A DNA stretch of 40,158 nucleotides from a virus. Below, piece by piece: positions 31,645 through 40,053 of this stretch. The DNA is taken from IMG/VR virus record IMGVR_UViG_3300037882_000518, positions 1 to 40,158 of that record; one strand, 5' to 3'. The translations under genes were made by a program, and so were the position numbers. The notes beneath the pieces were generated by a model, which saw only the letters and a program-made list of their open reading frames with translations, was not told where the DNA came from and made no database searches. Within the stretch, counting starts at the first letter, position 1. Every line of letters starts with the position of its first letter.

Positions 31645-34569
31645 CTACACTAGACCCCATTTGTCTAGTAGATAATCTGCAACTTGACTAGCTTCACTAT
31701 TTGTTAACGCTCTATTGTAACCTACTATTTCACCTAATGGACCATCTAATCTGTCACCTCCGGATACAGCTTGACGACCTGTAGCAGCACTAGTTATAGT
31801 TACGTTATTGGCATATCCAACCCCTGTTGCAATAATTGCCCCGTCCCAACCAATAGATAAATCTGCTCCGTTACGACGAGCCATAAGAACATGTGGATTT
31901 GTATTCGGAGTTATTGAACCGTCAAGCGTTATACCTGTACCAGAATTAACATTGTTGGCAAATCGGACACGAGCATTGCCCGATTGCCAATGAACAATTA
32001 ATCTTGATTGATTTGCTGCTGTTGTTCCACTTAATAATGTACGAGTAGTAGAATTTCCACCTGCTACATCACTAGCAAACATCCAGAATAATGTATAGTC
32101 ATTGTTACCTAATGCTTCAAATGCTTCTGAGTGGAATAGTTCTGATGTGCTACCATTGAAGTCGAATACGTTCTTACTATCAATGGTACGAGTTCCTGTA
32201 CCTATTGATGCAACACTTTGCGGGTTATTCCCTGCCGTGCTTTTATCAGTAATAGTTGTTACTATTCCAGCTAGTTCGGTAAAACTAGCAGCATCGGAAG
32301 CATCAATCCATAAATTTAGGCCACTAATTTCTGTCGGTGAAGTGATTAATGCTGTCGGTGTAGCTGTAGCTGATGATGAGTTAGGACCTTCACCTATACT
32401 GTTTACCCCAGATACCACAACTTCGAATACGGTTCCATTTACTATATCTCCGTTTTCAATAACAATTGTGTTTGACGTTGAGGTCCCATCACTAAAAGTA
32501 GTATAAGCACCTGTAGTTCCGTTCACTCTATATTTTGCTTTAAAGTCAGTATAAGCAACATTACCATTAAATCCTGGTGTAAAGTTTACAGTTATTTTAC
32601 CGTTGCCCCCTACACAGTTTACAATTGTAGGTGCATCAGGAATTGTGTACTCAAGCAAATCAACAGGTGTAAAGTCTGGAATAGTATACTCTTCACCTAA
32701 CCAATTAACCATTTTAGCTATAGTATTATAATCTATATCGTCTGGACTAGCTATCATTGCCATATAATATAAGTTTTCGTTAATAGGTCTATGTGCTTGT
32801 GCGGCATTAAATACTGTCCAAGGATTACCTGTTTTTGTGGTTGCTGTTGGTAAAATTCCTTTTGTACCAGCAATAGCTTTTTGCACAGTTCTTGGCTCAT
32901 TTATTCCGAACCACCCAACAGGTGTGCTAGCATCAGCAGGATTATAATCAACAAGCATAACCATGACTTGCTTTTTATCATATTCAAAGCGATGACCCAT
33001 TATGTCAGTTTCACTTCCTAGATAAGTGCCCAATACCATTTCTGATTTACCGTCAGCCCATTGTGCTTGAACAGTTCCGGTTCCTGCACCAGAGAATGTG
33101 ATTTTATTTGTTCCTACTAATGCGTCAACTAACGTTGTGTGCAAAGTACATGTTCCGGAAGCTGGATTCGGCCTATTTACATAATAGATTGTTCCCTCTG
33201 TCAATCCGCTAGGTAAAGACGACCCTACTGGTACCCAGAACTTTATCTTATCGCCAGTTGCTCCAACAAAAGAATTACAATTTCCGTTAGAACCACCAGA
33301 AGTGACAAAGTTTGTAGTATTATAATTTCCTGCTTCATATGTCGGTGAAAGCCTTGGAGAAAGAGAATTTCCACCGTTATTTAATGGCTCAATCCACTCT
33401 ACAAGGAAATTACCACGTTGTAATGAACCTGGCATTGAAGGTACATAGATTGTGAAACCACCGGAACCCGTGCCTGTTATATCGACTATATTAGTATTGT
33501 TAGTTGCATCAGATGCTGTTGGATGCAGTGTAATTGTTGACCCACTTACTCTAACATAATATGTTGTTGACGAATCAAGTCCTGTTGGAAGTGTAGCACT
33601 TGGCATTGCTTGCAATTTAACAGGTTGCGCAGTAGAAAATCTTACAGTTGATTCGTCATCAATACTTAAATTAATAGTTATAACATTTGTTGTGGTGTTT
33701 ACCCTTGTAGAATCAGACGTCTGCTTCACATACTGTCTTGTATCTGATTCACTTATACTACAAAGAGCGATAATTGCAAGTGTACGTTTTTCACTTACAA
33801 TAGCATTACCTGCTACTTTATTAGCTAAAACTTGTAATTGTGTACCATAAGGAGTTTGGCTAGACCCACTATAATCAATTTTATTAATTTCTCTTGATTC
33901 AAAATACATGTCTCCATCCCCATCTGTTTTTAATGGGAAATGTGCATTTCTGTTATTATCAGCATTTGTCGGAAACATGCCAAATAATCCGGACTTCAAA
34001 TCCTCAATGAAGCTAACACTAGGCACAATAGTTGATACTGTGTGTGTTCCTGAACCTGTGTCACTTATAGTTAATGGGTATAATCCTTCATAGTATCTTT
34101 GTGCAAACAAGACATTTTCTTTAGTAATAGCAGATTGTAAGAAAGTGCCTATATCTGATTCTGTAGCATAAGGAAATATCTTATATCCCCCTCCTGATGC
34201 GGCACTTAAAAGATAAGGTGTATCTGCAACCAGTGGCGCTGGTAAAGTTCCTGTAGAACTAAAATATACAGGACATGCTTGACCTAATTGTGAAAAACTA
34301 CTTGAAGATGCAACAGGAGGATAACCTGTTGCAGCAGAAAAGTCAGGACTTGGTGTGACAGTTGTAGTTATCTTATTGTTTGCTACATCAGCTATAAATG
34401 CACTTGTAAATGTTGATATTGTGTTTTCATCCGAATCTGCTCTATAAATTGCAAACACAATGTCAGAATCCTTAGGATCTAAGATTGTGGAATCTCCACC
34501 ACCCGATCTTGAAGAATTGTTACTATTGTGAAAAATAGTATTCATTAAAGCAGGAAGATTGAGAACCAT
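31645..34569 (-). CDS. large multidomain adhesin-like structural protein (Fn3 + LamG)
   Basis: 974 residues. Three divergent copies of a beta domain (about 66-180, 292-375 and 419-504) share LP.GL...T.YYV ... T..LH.T ... G.GTG; each pair of later copies is the clearest. A fibronectin type III domain follows (about 644-739, DAPTIVNCVGGNGKITVNF). A LamG/concanavalin-like domain ends the protein (about 748-974, FDFNGSTSELFHS ... GEIVGYNRALTNSEASQ). It lies between scaffold and capsid genes, unusual for an adhesin, so it may decorate the head or be a head-attached fibre. Its start abuts the scaffold gene. Confidence 0.72.
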   Translation of the reverse strand: MVLNLPALMNTIFHNSNNSSRSGGGDSTILDPKDSDIVFAIYRADSDENTISTFTSAFIADVANNKITTTVTPSPDFSAATGYPPVASSSSFSQLGQACPVYFSSTGTLPAPLVADTPYLLSAASGGGYKIFPYATESDIGTFLQSAITKENVLFAQRYYEGLYPLTISDTGSGTHTVSTIVPSVSFIEDLKSGLFGMFPTNADNNRNAHFPLKTDGDGDMYFESREINKIDYSGSSQTPYGTQLQVLANKVAGNAIVSEKRTLAIIALCSISESDTRQYVKQTSDSTRVNTTTNVITINLSIDDESTVRFSTAQPVKLQAMPSATLPTGLDSSTTYYVRVSGSTITLHPTASDATNNTNIVDITGTGSGGFTIYVPSMPGSLQRGNFLVEWIEPLNNGGNSLSPRLSPTYEAGNYNTTNFVTSGGSNGNCNSFVGATGDKIKFWVPVGSSLPSGLTEGTIYYVNRPNPASGTCTLHTTLVDALVGTNKITFSGAGTGTVQAQWADGKSEMVLGTYLGSETDIMGHRFEYDKKQVMVMLVDYNPADASTPVGWFGINEPRTVQKAIAGTKGILPTATTKTGNPWTVFNAAQAHRPINENLYYMAMIASPDDIDYNTIAKMVNWLGEEYTIPDFTPVDLLEYTIPDAPTIVNCVGGNGKITVNFTPGFNGNVAYTDFKAKYRVNGTTGAYTTFSDGTSTSNTIVIENGDIVNGTVFEVVVSGVNSIGEGPNSSSATATPTALITSPTEISGLNLWIDASDAASFTELAGIVTTITDKSTAGNNPQSVASIGTGTRTIDSKNVFDFNGSTSELFHSEAFEALGNNDYTLFWMFASDVAGGNSTTRTLLSGTTAANQSRLIVHWQSGNARVRFANNVNSGTGITLDGSITPNTNPHVLMARRNGADLSIGWDGAIIATGVGYANNVTITSAATGRQAVSGGDRLDGPLGEIVGYNRALTNSEASQVADYLLDKWGLV

Positions 34570-35214
34570 TTACTTCTTTCCTTGTGTCCGTGCATGTGTC
34601 AAACGTTCAGTAGGATGCATCTTCATAAGTTCTTCGTTACTCTTGCCACCAGCACCAGAAGAACCACCTGCACCGCCACCACTATTATTTGCTGCAGCAA
34701 CATAATTTTTACCTGTATCAGTCTGTGCCCATTCTGTCACAAAGCTAACAAGGTCTTTATCACCTACTTTAGCAACATTATCAACATCGTCAATATCAAT
34801 CTTATTCTCTGAACGAAGTAATGCTTTCACAGCAGGAATATGATTTTTAGAAATGTTTGCTTTGATTAAAGCATCGTTAAGGTTATTTTCAATTACTGTC
34901 TTAGTAAGACGTCCTGCTAATTCTGTTTTAGAATTGCGTTCGTCATCTAATTCTTTCTGAAGCTTCTTAGTTGCTTTTGCAATTTGTGCTTCAACATCTT
35001 CACCACCTTTACTTGATGCAATTTCTTCTTCAAGTTCAGTCATTTTGGTGGTAAAAGTTTCATTGTCTTTTTTAAGTTTTTTGTTTGCAACCAGTAGGTC
35101 AGCATTTTTGGTTTTCAGCCCGGTTAATGCTTCATGGTCCTCGACCATATCTGCTAATAGTTTTTTACCTGCAGCATCTTCTTGCAGAAACTTTTTTACT
35201 TCTTCGATATTCAT
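34570..35214 (-). CDS. scaffolding protein
   Basis: 214 residues. Charged, alpha-helical, with a long coiled coil (about 20-115, KTKNADLLVANKKLKKDNET) and a flexible glycine/serine-rich stretch (SGGGAGGSSGAGG) before a basic C-terminus (HPTERLTHARTQGKK) that could bind the capsid. This is the usual architecture of phage scaffolds. It lies after the Mu F-like gene and before the adhesin and capsid genes. No protease gene was found in the window. Confidence 0.82.
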   Translation of the reverse strand: MNIEEVKKFLQEDAAGKKLLADMVEDHEALTGLKTKNADLLVANKKLKKDNETFTTKMTELEEEIASSKGGEDVEAQIAKATKKLQKELDDERNSKTELAGRLTKTVIENNLNDALIKANISKNHIPAVKALLRSENKIDIDDVDNVAKVGDKDLVSFVTEWAQTDTGKNYVAAANNSGGGAGGSSGAGGKSNEELMKMHPTERLTHARTQGKK

Positions 35215-36224
35215 ATCAACTCCTTAAGTTGCTTTAGTGTTAGTGGGTTACCGGATTGGTCTAGTAGTTGTCTTAATGTTATTTTTCCTTGTAGGAAAAG
35301 TTCTGCTTTTCCTTTACCCAAAGTTTCTTCAACAAAAGCTTTATCTTGCTTTTTCAAAAAATCTTCAAATGTTGTTTTACCTGAAACAGGACCATCAACA
35401 GATGCTCTTGTTCCTAAGTCTAAATTAACACCTTCTATTTCAGGAATTAAAGTGCTACGACAATTCCAGTGAATAGGTGGTACTTGGAATGCTAAATTAT
35501 GACCTATAGGCTTTTTAGTTTTTGCATCCCATCTTTTACCATCTCTTACAATACAAACATCAGAAGTCCTAGAATCTAATGTTGCTACATGTCTGTAAGA
35601 GGTGATTAAATCATTATTCTCTTCAAGGGCCTCAAATCTAGCTTGATTAGAAGCAGTTTGCACTGAAGAACGTACTAATGCCTCTGCTTCATTTCTTGCA
35701 ACATTCATTATCCCATTGGTGTAATTAAAAGCTCTAGTACCTCTTATTCTTTTAATTATATCATTATTAGTTTCACCTAATAACACTCCTGTTCTAACTT
35801 GGTCTTCAAATGCTTGTCTTAACTTTGTATCCTGTCTCGACCACCATTCTTCACTAGGAGCACCTGCTATCAGTGAATTTTTAACTAGAGATATAACTTT
35901 CTCTATAGGTAAAACAGCTGTGGTTGTTAATGCTACAGACTCTAAAGTCTTTATCATTTTACTGGATTCAATAGAAACAAGTTCTGTTAAATCTGAAGTC
36001 ATACTTTCATTAATTGATTGATAAGTTTCACTTATCAACTGTTTAACTTCTGCAAATAAAGACTTTAGTCTAGTTTGAGCCAAGTTATCTTCATTTGTTA
36101 GTTTCGACACTATTTCTTTTTCTAATGCATTCAACTGTTTTAATACTGATTGACGAATACTTGCATCCACCCTCAATAAGTAGAGTTGTGTTTTGGTTAT
36201 CGTGTCGAATATCGTATCACTCAT
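35211..36224 (-). CDS. Mu F-like minor head protein
   Basis: 337 residues. The C-terminal Mu F-like domain (about 190-290) is recognised from TLDSRTSDVCIVRDGKRWDA followed by the cysteine-containing PPIHWNCRSTLIPEI. The N-terminal part is helical. Mu F-like proteins bind the portal or capsid interior and are probably ejected or needed for head assembly. 4-base overlaps on both sides show translational coupling with portal and scaffold. Confidence 0.88.
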   Translation of the reverse strand: MSDTIFDTITKTQLYLLRVDASIRQSVLKQLNALEKEIVSKLTNEDNLAQTRLKSLFAEVKQLISETYQSINESMTSDLTELVSIESSKMIKTLESVALTTTAVLPIEKVISLVKNSLIAGAPSEEWWSRQDTKLRQAFEDQVRTGVLLGETNNDIIKRIRGTRAFNYTNGIMNVARNEAEALVRSSVQTASNQARFEALEENNDLITSYRHVATLDSRTSDVCIVRDGKRWDAKTKKPIGHNLAFQVPPIHWNCRSTLIPEIEGVNLDLGTRASVDGPVSGKTTFEDFLKKQDKAFVEETLGKGKAELFLQGKITLRQLLDQSGNPLTLKQLKELI

Positions 36225-37651
36225 TGTGGTTGTTGTACACTGTTAAAATTACCACCCATAGGTCCTGATACATCAATTTCTGATTTTATCATCTCAGGTG
36301 TTCTTTGTGAATCAATAACCTCACCTTTTTGAAGAATTTGAATAAAGTCAGAAAATGCCATACCACCTGCTTGATAAACTTGGAATGATGCAAGCAAGTC
36401 TTGTGAAGACATTTTAGATGGCACAAAGTCTTTATTGATCAAGTAGCCAACTTCACCTTGGACATTAGCCCACGCTATCAAGATTTGTAATGCTTTTTCG
36501 ATACTAGACTCAATTGCATATGCTATCGATGCTAGTACTGAATTTTCACCTTGTCTTTTGATTGAATGAGTGTCTGCTGCTTCAATAGTGTTTGTGTCAG
36601 GTGCTAACATTCTAGCACCGAGTGTCACCATCTGTTGTTCTTTCTTTTCTAACCTTTTCTCCAATGCACCAAGTCCTGTACCTGTAAATTCCAGGTAATG
36701 TGCTTTAGCATTCTCTTCAGAAAATACCCATGCATTAGCTGAACCGATTTTAAGTGGCTCCCCACCTTCTGGTATACTGTGTCCCGTCACAACGGCTGTA
36801 GGGAGGCCTGTAAAGTGTGCACCATGTTCTAAATCTGCGGTTGTTCTATAGTGTGATAGGTTTACATTGACAAGGTCAATGATTGGTGGTTTTTCAATCT
36901 CATAAGTTATGCCTTTAGGACCTAATCGGAAGAAAGGAATGAAGTTCATTCGTTGCCCGTTCATTAACGGATAAACTTCTTTCTCTTGTTTGAAGGTCTT
37001 CTGATCATCTTCTAATGAATAGACACGCTGTCTATAGTGTCCTGTTTCAGGATCAAGGTCTAGTACTCTATAGTAAGTAACTTCTGAAACATTCAACTCT
37101 TCGTTCACATCTTCATGTGTTTCTTTCAATACAACTAGATGAAGATACTTCTGATTGTTGATTGTCTTAACTCTCCAGTTAAGTATATTCTCAACTGTAT
37201 ACTTAGCAAAGAAAGGACGAATGTTCTGTGCTTGTGCTTGTGCTTGTGTTATCTCAATACCATCTTCCACAACAACTTCTGGATGCTCAACAAGTAAGCC
37301 GAATCCGCCGGTTATCTCTATTTCTTCTGCTATATTCTCAACAAATGTAGTTAGAGAGTTGCCGTTTAAGTCAATGTCGTCTAACCATGGGATGATTGCT
37401 GTTGGCACTTTAACAATAGGATCTTTCCTAAATATAAGGCCGGTCATTGCATCGACTGTGCGTTGTGTGGCATTATAGAACAACGCGCGTGTGACGTAAG
37501 CCCAATACTCTTCATCTGTTTGTCCTGATAGGCGTGGTAAGTATAGTTGTCCTTGTAAATGGATACGCTCTTGGCCTTCAACACAATGCCGACACTTTTC
37601 CCAGATAGGAAGATAGTAATTATAGTCAGACCTCGTGGTATTTATAGCCAT
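36221..37651 (-). CDS. portal protein (DUF4055 type)
   Basis: 476 residues of the DUF4055 portal family: ALFYNATQRTVDAMTGLIFRKDP (about 52-74), RTTADLEHGAHFTGLPTAVVTG (crown/stem region) and GARMLAPDTNTIEAADTHSI. The dodecameric portal is the DNA gate and the docking point for terminase and adaptor. A short in-frame hexamer repeat (TGTGCT, three and a half copies near 37230-37250, other strand) encodes QAQAQA; this stretch varies easily by slippage. It has its own TGTACA-type promoter. Confidence 0.9.
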   Translation of the reverse strand: MAINTTRSDYNYYLPIWEKCRHCVEGQERIHLQGQLYLPRLSGQTDEEYWAYVTRALFYNATQRTVDAMTGLIFRKDPIVKVPTAIIPWLDDIDLNGNSLTTFVENIAEEIEITGGFGLLVEHPEVVVEDGIEITQAQAQAQNIRPFFAKYTVENILNWRVKTINNQKYLHLVVLKETHEDVNEELNVSEVTYYRVLDLDPETGHYRQRVYSLEDDQKTFKQEKEVYPLMNGQRMNFIPFFRLGPKGITYEIEKPPIIDLVNVNLSHYRTTADLEHGAHFTGLPTAVVTGHSIPEGGEPLKIGSANAWVFSEENAKAHYLEFTGTGLGALEKRLEKKEQQMVTLGARMLAPDTNTIEAADTHSIKRQGENSVLASIAYAIESSIEKALQILIAWANVQGEVGYLINKDFVPSKMSSQDLLASFQVYQAGGMAFSDFIQILQKGEVIDSQRTPEMIKSEIDVSGPMGGNFNSVQQPQ

Positions 37652-37678
37652 TTTATTCTCTGATATGTTTTAATTACT

Positions 37679-37707
37679 ATAATAATGTAGTTTGATTTGT
37701 TTGTACA
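37679..37707 (-). promoter_or_regulatory. TGTACA-type late promoter before the portal gene
   Basis: On the minus strand TGTACA (37707-37702) followed by AAC, then TATTAT (37684-37679) at exactly 17 bases. The predicted start near 37672 lies about 20 bases before ATG 37651. Best -10 of the late set. Confidence 0.65.
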
Positions 37708-37715
37708 CTCTATAA

Positions 37716-38993
37716 TTATAAACCTTGTAATTTTATTTTAGCCAATTCTTTCTTAACAATCGGGAACTCCATGTGGATAAGGTAGCCTAGGGCATCTGTC
37801 ATATGATCAAGTCCTATGGATTTATCAGGTATGGATGTACCGTCTTTATAAGTAAGACCATCTAAGCATTTTATAAGGCTTTTACACTTCTTAGGATTGA
37901 TAAACAGTCTTCTTTGGCCTTTAGCATTTTGACATAATGCATTCACCTCATTAATACGGTCGACAACAGGGGGTGCTTTGTTCGGTGCTAAGACTTGATA
38001 ACCATACCCTTTAATGATAGTGAAATCAGTTTGACCAACTGGTGCAGAAGTCTTTCTAGATTTACCAGATGGATCTGGACAGATGATAATTTTCCTTGAA
38101 GGATAACGATTCTTAATCTCCTCACACATCTCTTCCGTATTACCGTTAACTATCTCAATCTCATCAAAGATGTGTAGTTGATTAGTGACACGAGAACCGA
38201 TAACAGCAGACATAGGATTAACGTTAAAGTCCATACCCATATAGATAGTTTCACCTACATCCTCAACACCAAGGTCTGTGTTGTTATTCCTGTCAAATGC
38301 TGAATAGACAGTATTGGATAGTGTTTGGAATGATGCCTCAAATTCCTGTATATACTGCTTATGACTTAAAGTCTCTTTAGCATACTCTAGCTCTTGTTGT
38401 GTTACGTTCCCACCTTGTGCGGTTGTATATGTGAATGCACTCCAGTTAGGTGCAGTTTGTGCATAAGCATAAAGGTCATAGAACCAGTTGTACCCTTTCG
38501 GTGTACCAATGAATAAGCCTTTGCCTTGCTTATCGGTCAAGGCTGGATAGATTACTTTGAACCAGGTCTGTTCTGTAATATCTGCTACTTCGTCGAATAC
38601 AACAAAGTCTAATCCCTTACCTCGTAAGGAATCAGGATTATCTGCACCTTTCAGCACGATCTTAGAGTTAAAACCTTTAAGTGTGATTGACAACTCAGCT
38701 TCATTCTTTGAAGCTATCATATGTGGTGGTACAGCTTCTTTCAACTCTTCCCAGACAAGTTCTTTCGCCATTCTGTACGTAGGTGCGATATACCATATAA
38801 GTGCTTTAGTACGCGACTGAGCCTCGTACAGACATTCGGTTACACCTAGTATGGTTTTACCAAATCGGCGTCCAGCGACCACCACGCGGAACCTGGATTG
38901 ATCCAGAAATATTCTACGTTGTGGTTTAGTCAGACCTCGTATATCGTAGTCAGGATGATGGCTTCTAACATGTTCTAATAGAGCTGTTGCCAT
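37716..38993 (-). CDS. terminase large subunit
   Basis: 425 residues. ATPase: Walker A AGRRFGKT (40-47), Walker B VVFDE (131-135), coupling motif GTP (163-165). RNase H-like nuclease: MGMDFN with D255, CPDPSG with D307, and GLDHMTDALGY with D396 and D400. It cuts and packages DNA through the portal. Its start is 9 bases after the small terminase-like gene, without a clear ribosome site, so coupling is likely. Confidence 0.95.
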   Translation of the reverse strand: MATALLEHVRSHHPDYDIRGLTKPQRRIFLDQSRFRVVVAGRRFGKTILGVTECLYEAQSRTKALIWYIAPTYRMAKELVWEELKEAVPPHMIASKNEAELSITLKGFNSKIVLKGADNPDSLRGKGLDFVVFDEVADITEQTWFKVIYPALTDKQGKGLFIGTPKGYNWFYDLYAYAQTAPNWSAFTYTTAQGGNVTQQELEYAKETLSHKQYIQEFEASFQTLSNTVYSAFDRNNNTDLGVEDVGETIYMGMDFNVNPMSAVIGSRVTNQLHIFDEIEIVNGNTEEMCEEIKNRYPSRKIIICPDPSGKSRKTSAPVGQTDFTIIKGYGYQVLAPNKAPPVVDRINEVNALCQNAKGQRRLFINPKKCKSLIKCLDGLTYKDGTSIPDKSIGLDHMTDALGYLIHMEFPIVKKELAKIKLQGL

Positions 38994-39002
38994 AGTGCGT
39001 CG

Positions 39003-39269
39003 TTAGAAATCTTCCAATTCGTCTTGGAAGTCCACAGCCAATTGGCTTCGTGAAGGTACGAACGGAGGAATGACCGTGACTTCACCAGAATTGACAATTG
39101 CCATTGGCATTTTCTCATGGATATAAGGAGCTGCTGCTTTAGCCGCTTCTAGGCGTAGGCCTGCAGTTGCACCACTGTGATTCACAATGTCCATCATAAA
39201 CTCCAGGGGAGTTTTCTGTCCTCTTGCTTTAATCTTTTCTAATTCTGATAAGAGTTTATCTTTTTTCAT
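39003..39269 (-). CDS. terminase small subunit-like protein
   Basis: 88 residues. The block KTPLEFMMDIVNH ... GLRLEAAKAAAPYIHEKMP is common in small proteins next to phage large terminases and is often labelled terminase small subunit, although no N-terminal helix-turn-helix is seen. It would help recognise the packaging site or assemble the motor. A weak ribosome site and promoter B (39317-39344) precede it. Confidence 0.7.
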   Translation of the reverse strand: MKKDKLLSELEKIKARGQKTPLEFMMDIVNHSGATAGLRLEAAKAAAPYIHEKMPMAIVNSGEVTVIPPFVPSRSQLAVDFQDELEDF

Positions 39270-39316
39270 ATAGATAATCTGATGATTTTAATTATGGGAA
39301 GTTTTTCAAATTATAC

Positions 39317-39344
39317 TATATACTAAGTGGATTTAGTTTGTACA
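39317..39344 (-). promoter_or_regulatory. TGTACA-type late promoter before terminase genes
   Basis: On the minus strand TGTACA (39344-39339) followed by AAC, then TATATA (39322-39317) at 16 bases; a perfect TATAAT lies at 39315-39310 but with a 23-base spacing. The position between the 91-aa gene and the small terminase gene fits a terminase promoter. Confidence 0.55.
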
Positions 39345-39351
39345 TAACTTT

Positions 39352-39627
39352 TTATATCTTGAAATGTTTTTCATAAATTTGCTTTATTCTTTGTAAGTCT
39401 GGGTGTTGATGGATCCATAGACCTGTAAAAGGGTTGAATTGGAATTTGAAGAAATTATCAAGTTGTCTTGAACCAGTTGTTAGAGAGGGGTCGACCTTCA
39501 TACATTCTTTGTCGAAAGTTTTATCATCAACCAATGAGTCATTTTCTATCTCATACGCGTATGCCCACACGGACAGTAGAATACGTCGTCTTCTTTCTAT
39601 TTCTATCTTTGTTCCCCAGATTTTCAT
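39352..39627 (-). CDS. conserved hypothetical phage protein, 91 aa
   Basis: The sequence (GTKIEIERRRRILLSVWAYAYE, then DDKTFDKECMKVDPS and FNPFTGLWIHQHP) matches a widespread small phage protein with no established role, commonly encoded near packaging or replication genes. Predicted helical. AAGGA precedes ATG 39627. It is the first gene of the leftward late region after the control region and would be read through from promoter A if the terminator at 39815 is passed. Confidence 0.7.
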   Translation of the reverse strand: MKIWGTKIEIERRRRILLSVWAYAYEIENDSLVDDKTFDKECMKVDPSLTTGSRQLDNFFKFQFNPFTGLWIHQHPDLQRIKQIYEKHFKI

Positions 39628-39687
39628 TGTGTTTATCCTTTTTATGTTAGGCTTTTATCAGGTAGTTTTATATTAGGGTTTGATTAG

Positions 39688-39784
39688 GATTATTTAGAGA
39701 AAGGTTATTTTTCTCCGGAAATTTTATTTAGAGAATGCTCAAATTTCTCCGGAAATTTTATTTAGAGAATGCTCAAATTTCTCC
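39688..39784. repeat. 34-bp tandem repeats, two full and two partial copies
   Basis: Units start at 39710 and 39744 (TTTCTCCGGAAATTTTATTT...), with a third truncated copy at 39778 and a degenerate partial copy before the first (ATTTAGAGAA at about 39691). Each unit contains TTCTC and GAGAA as short inverted arms. There are no spacers, so it is not a CRISPR array. Iteron-like repeats of this type are found at origins and packaging sites. Confidence 0.75.
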
Positions 39785-39814
39785 AAAATTAAGGATTGGT
39801 GGTCAGATAGGCTG

Positions 39815-39841
39815 AAAAAACTAGGGGCCCCTCGGCCCCTA
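39815..39841 (-). terminator. strong intrinsic terminator (leftward)
   Basis: On the minus strand TAGGGGCC (39841-39834), loop GAGG, GGCCCCTA (39829-39822), then GTTTTTTC (39821-39814). An 8-bp GC-rich perfect stem and six T make it the best intrinsic terminator in the window. It lies about 75 bases after the predicted start from the promoter at 39898-39926. Confidence 0.8.
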
Positions 39842-39857
39842 ATATTCACCTAACGAC

Positions 39858-40053
39858 GCCATTAGGCCCTGTTATATTAGAATATAATTAGGGCACCATT
39901 CTACCATGTATGAAAGGGTTTGTACATAGAAAAATGCATTATTTTCATTTTTTAGGGGCCTAATGGCACCGTTTATAAAAAAAATTAACGTACCAATGAT
40001 TTATTGTTATAAAACAATATGTTACACCAGGTATTAGTTGAGCCATTAGGCCC
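39858..40053. repeat. three GCCATTAGGCCC boxes, one inverted
   Basis: Direct copies at 39858-39869 and 40042-40053 (both followed by TGTT) and an inverted copy at 39956-39967 (GGGCCTAATGGC). The inverted copy could pair with either direct copy and place promoter A in a loop. Probably protein-binding sites or part of a replication or packaging signal. Confidence 0.65.
39898..39926 (-). promoter_or_regulatory. TGTACA-type late promoter A
   Basis: On the minus strand TGTACA (39926-39921) followed by AAC, then TAGAAT (39903-39898) at exactly 17 bases. Transcription from about 39891 would run into the terminator at 39815, giving a short RNA unless antiterminated. Confidence 0.6.

Noticed and set aside
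37228-37252. Phase-variable repeat in the portal gene
   Set aside because: The TGTGCT hexamer repeat is a multiple of three, so length changes would keep the frame and only alter the number of QA residues. It is a variable spot at most, not an on/off switch.
39688-39784. Possible CRISPR array
   Set aside because: The 34-bp units are directly joined with no spacers, and there are only two full copies and no cas genes.
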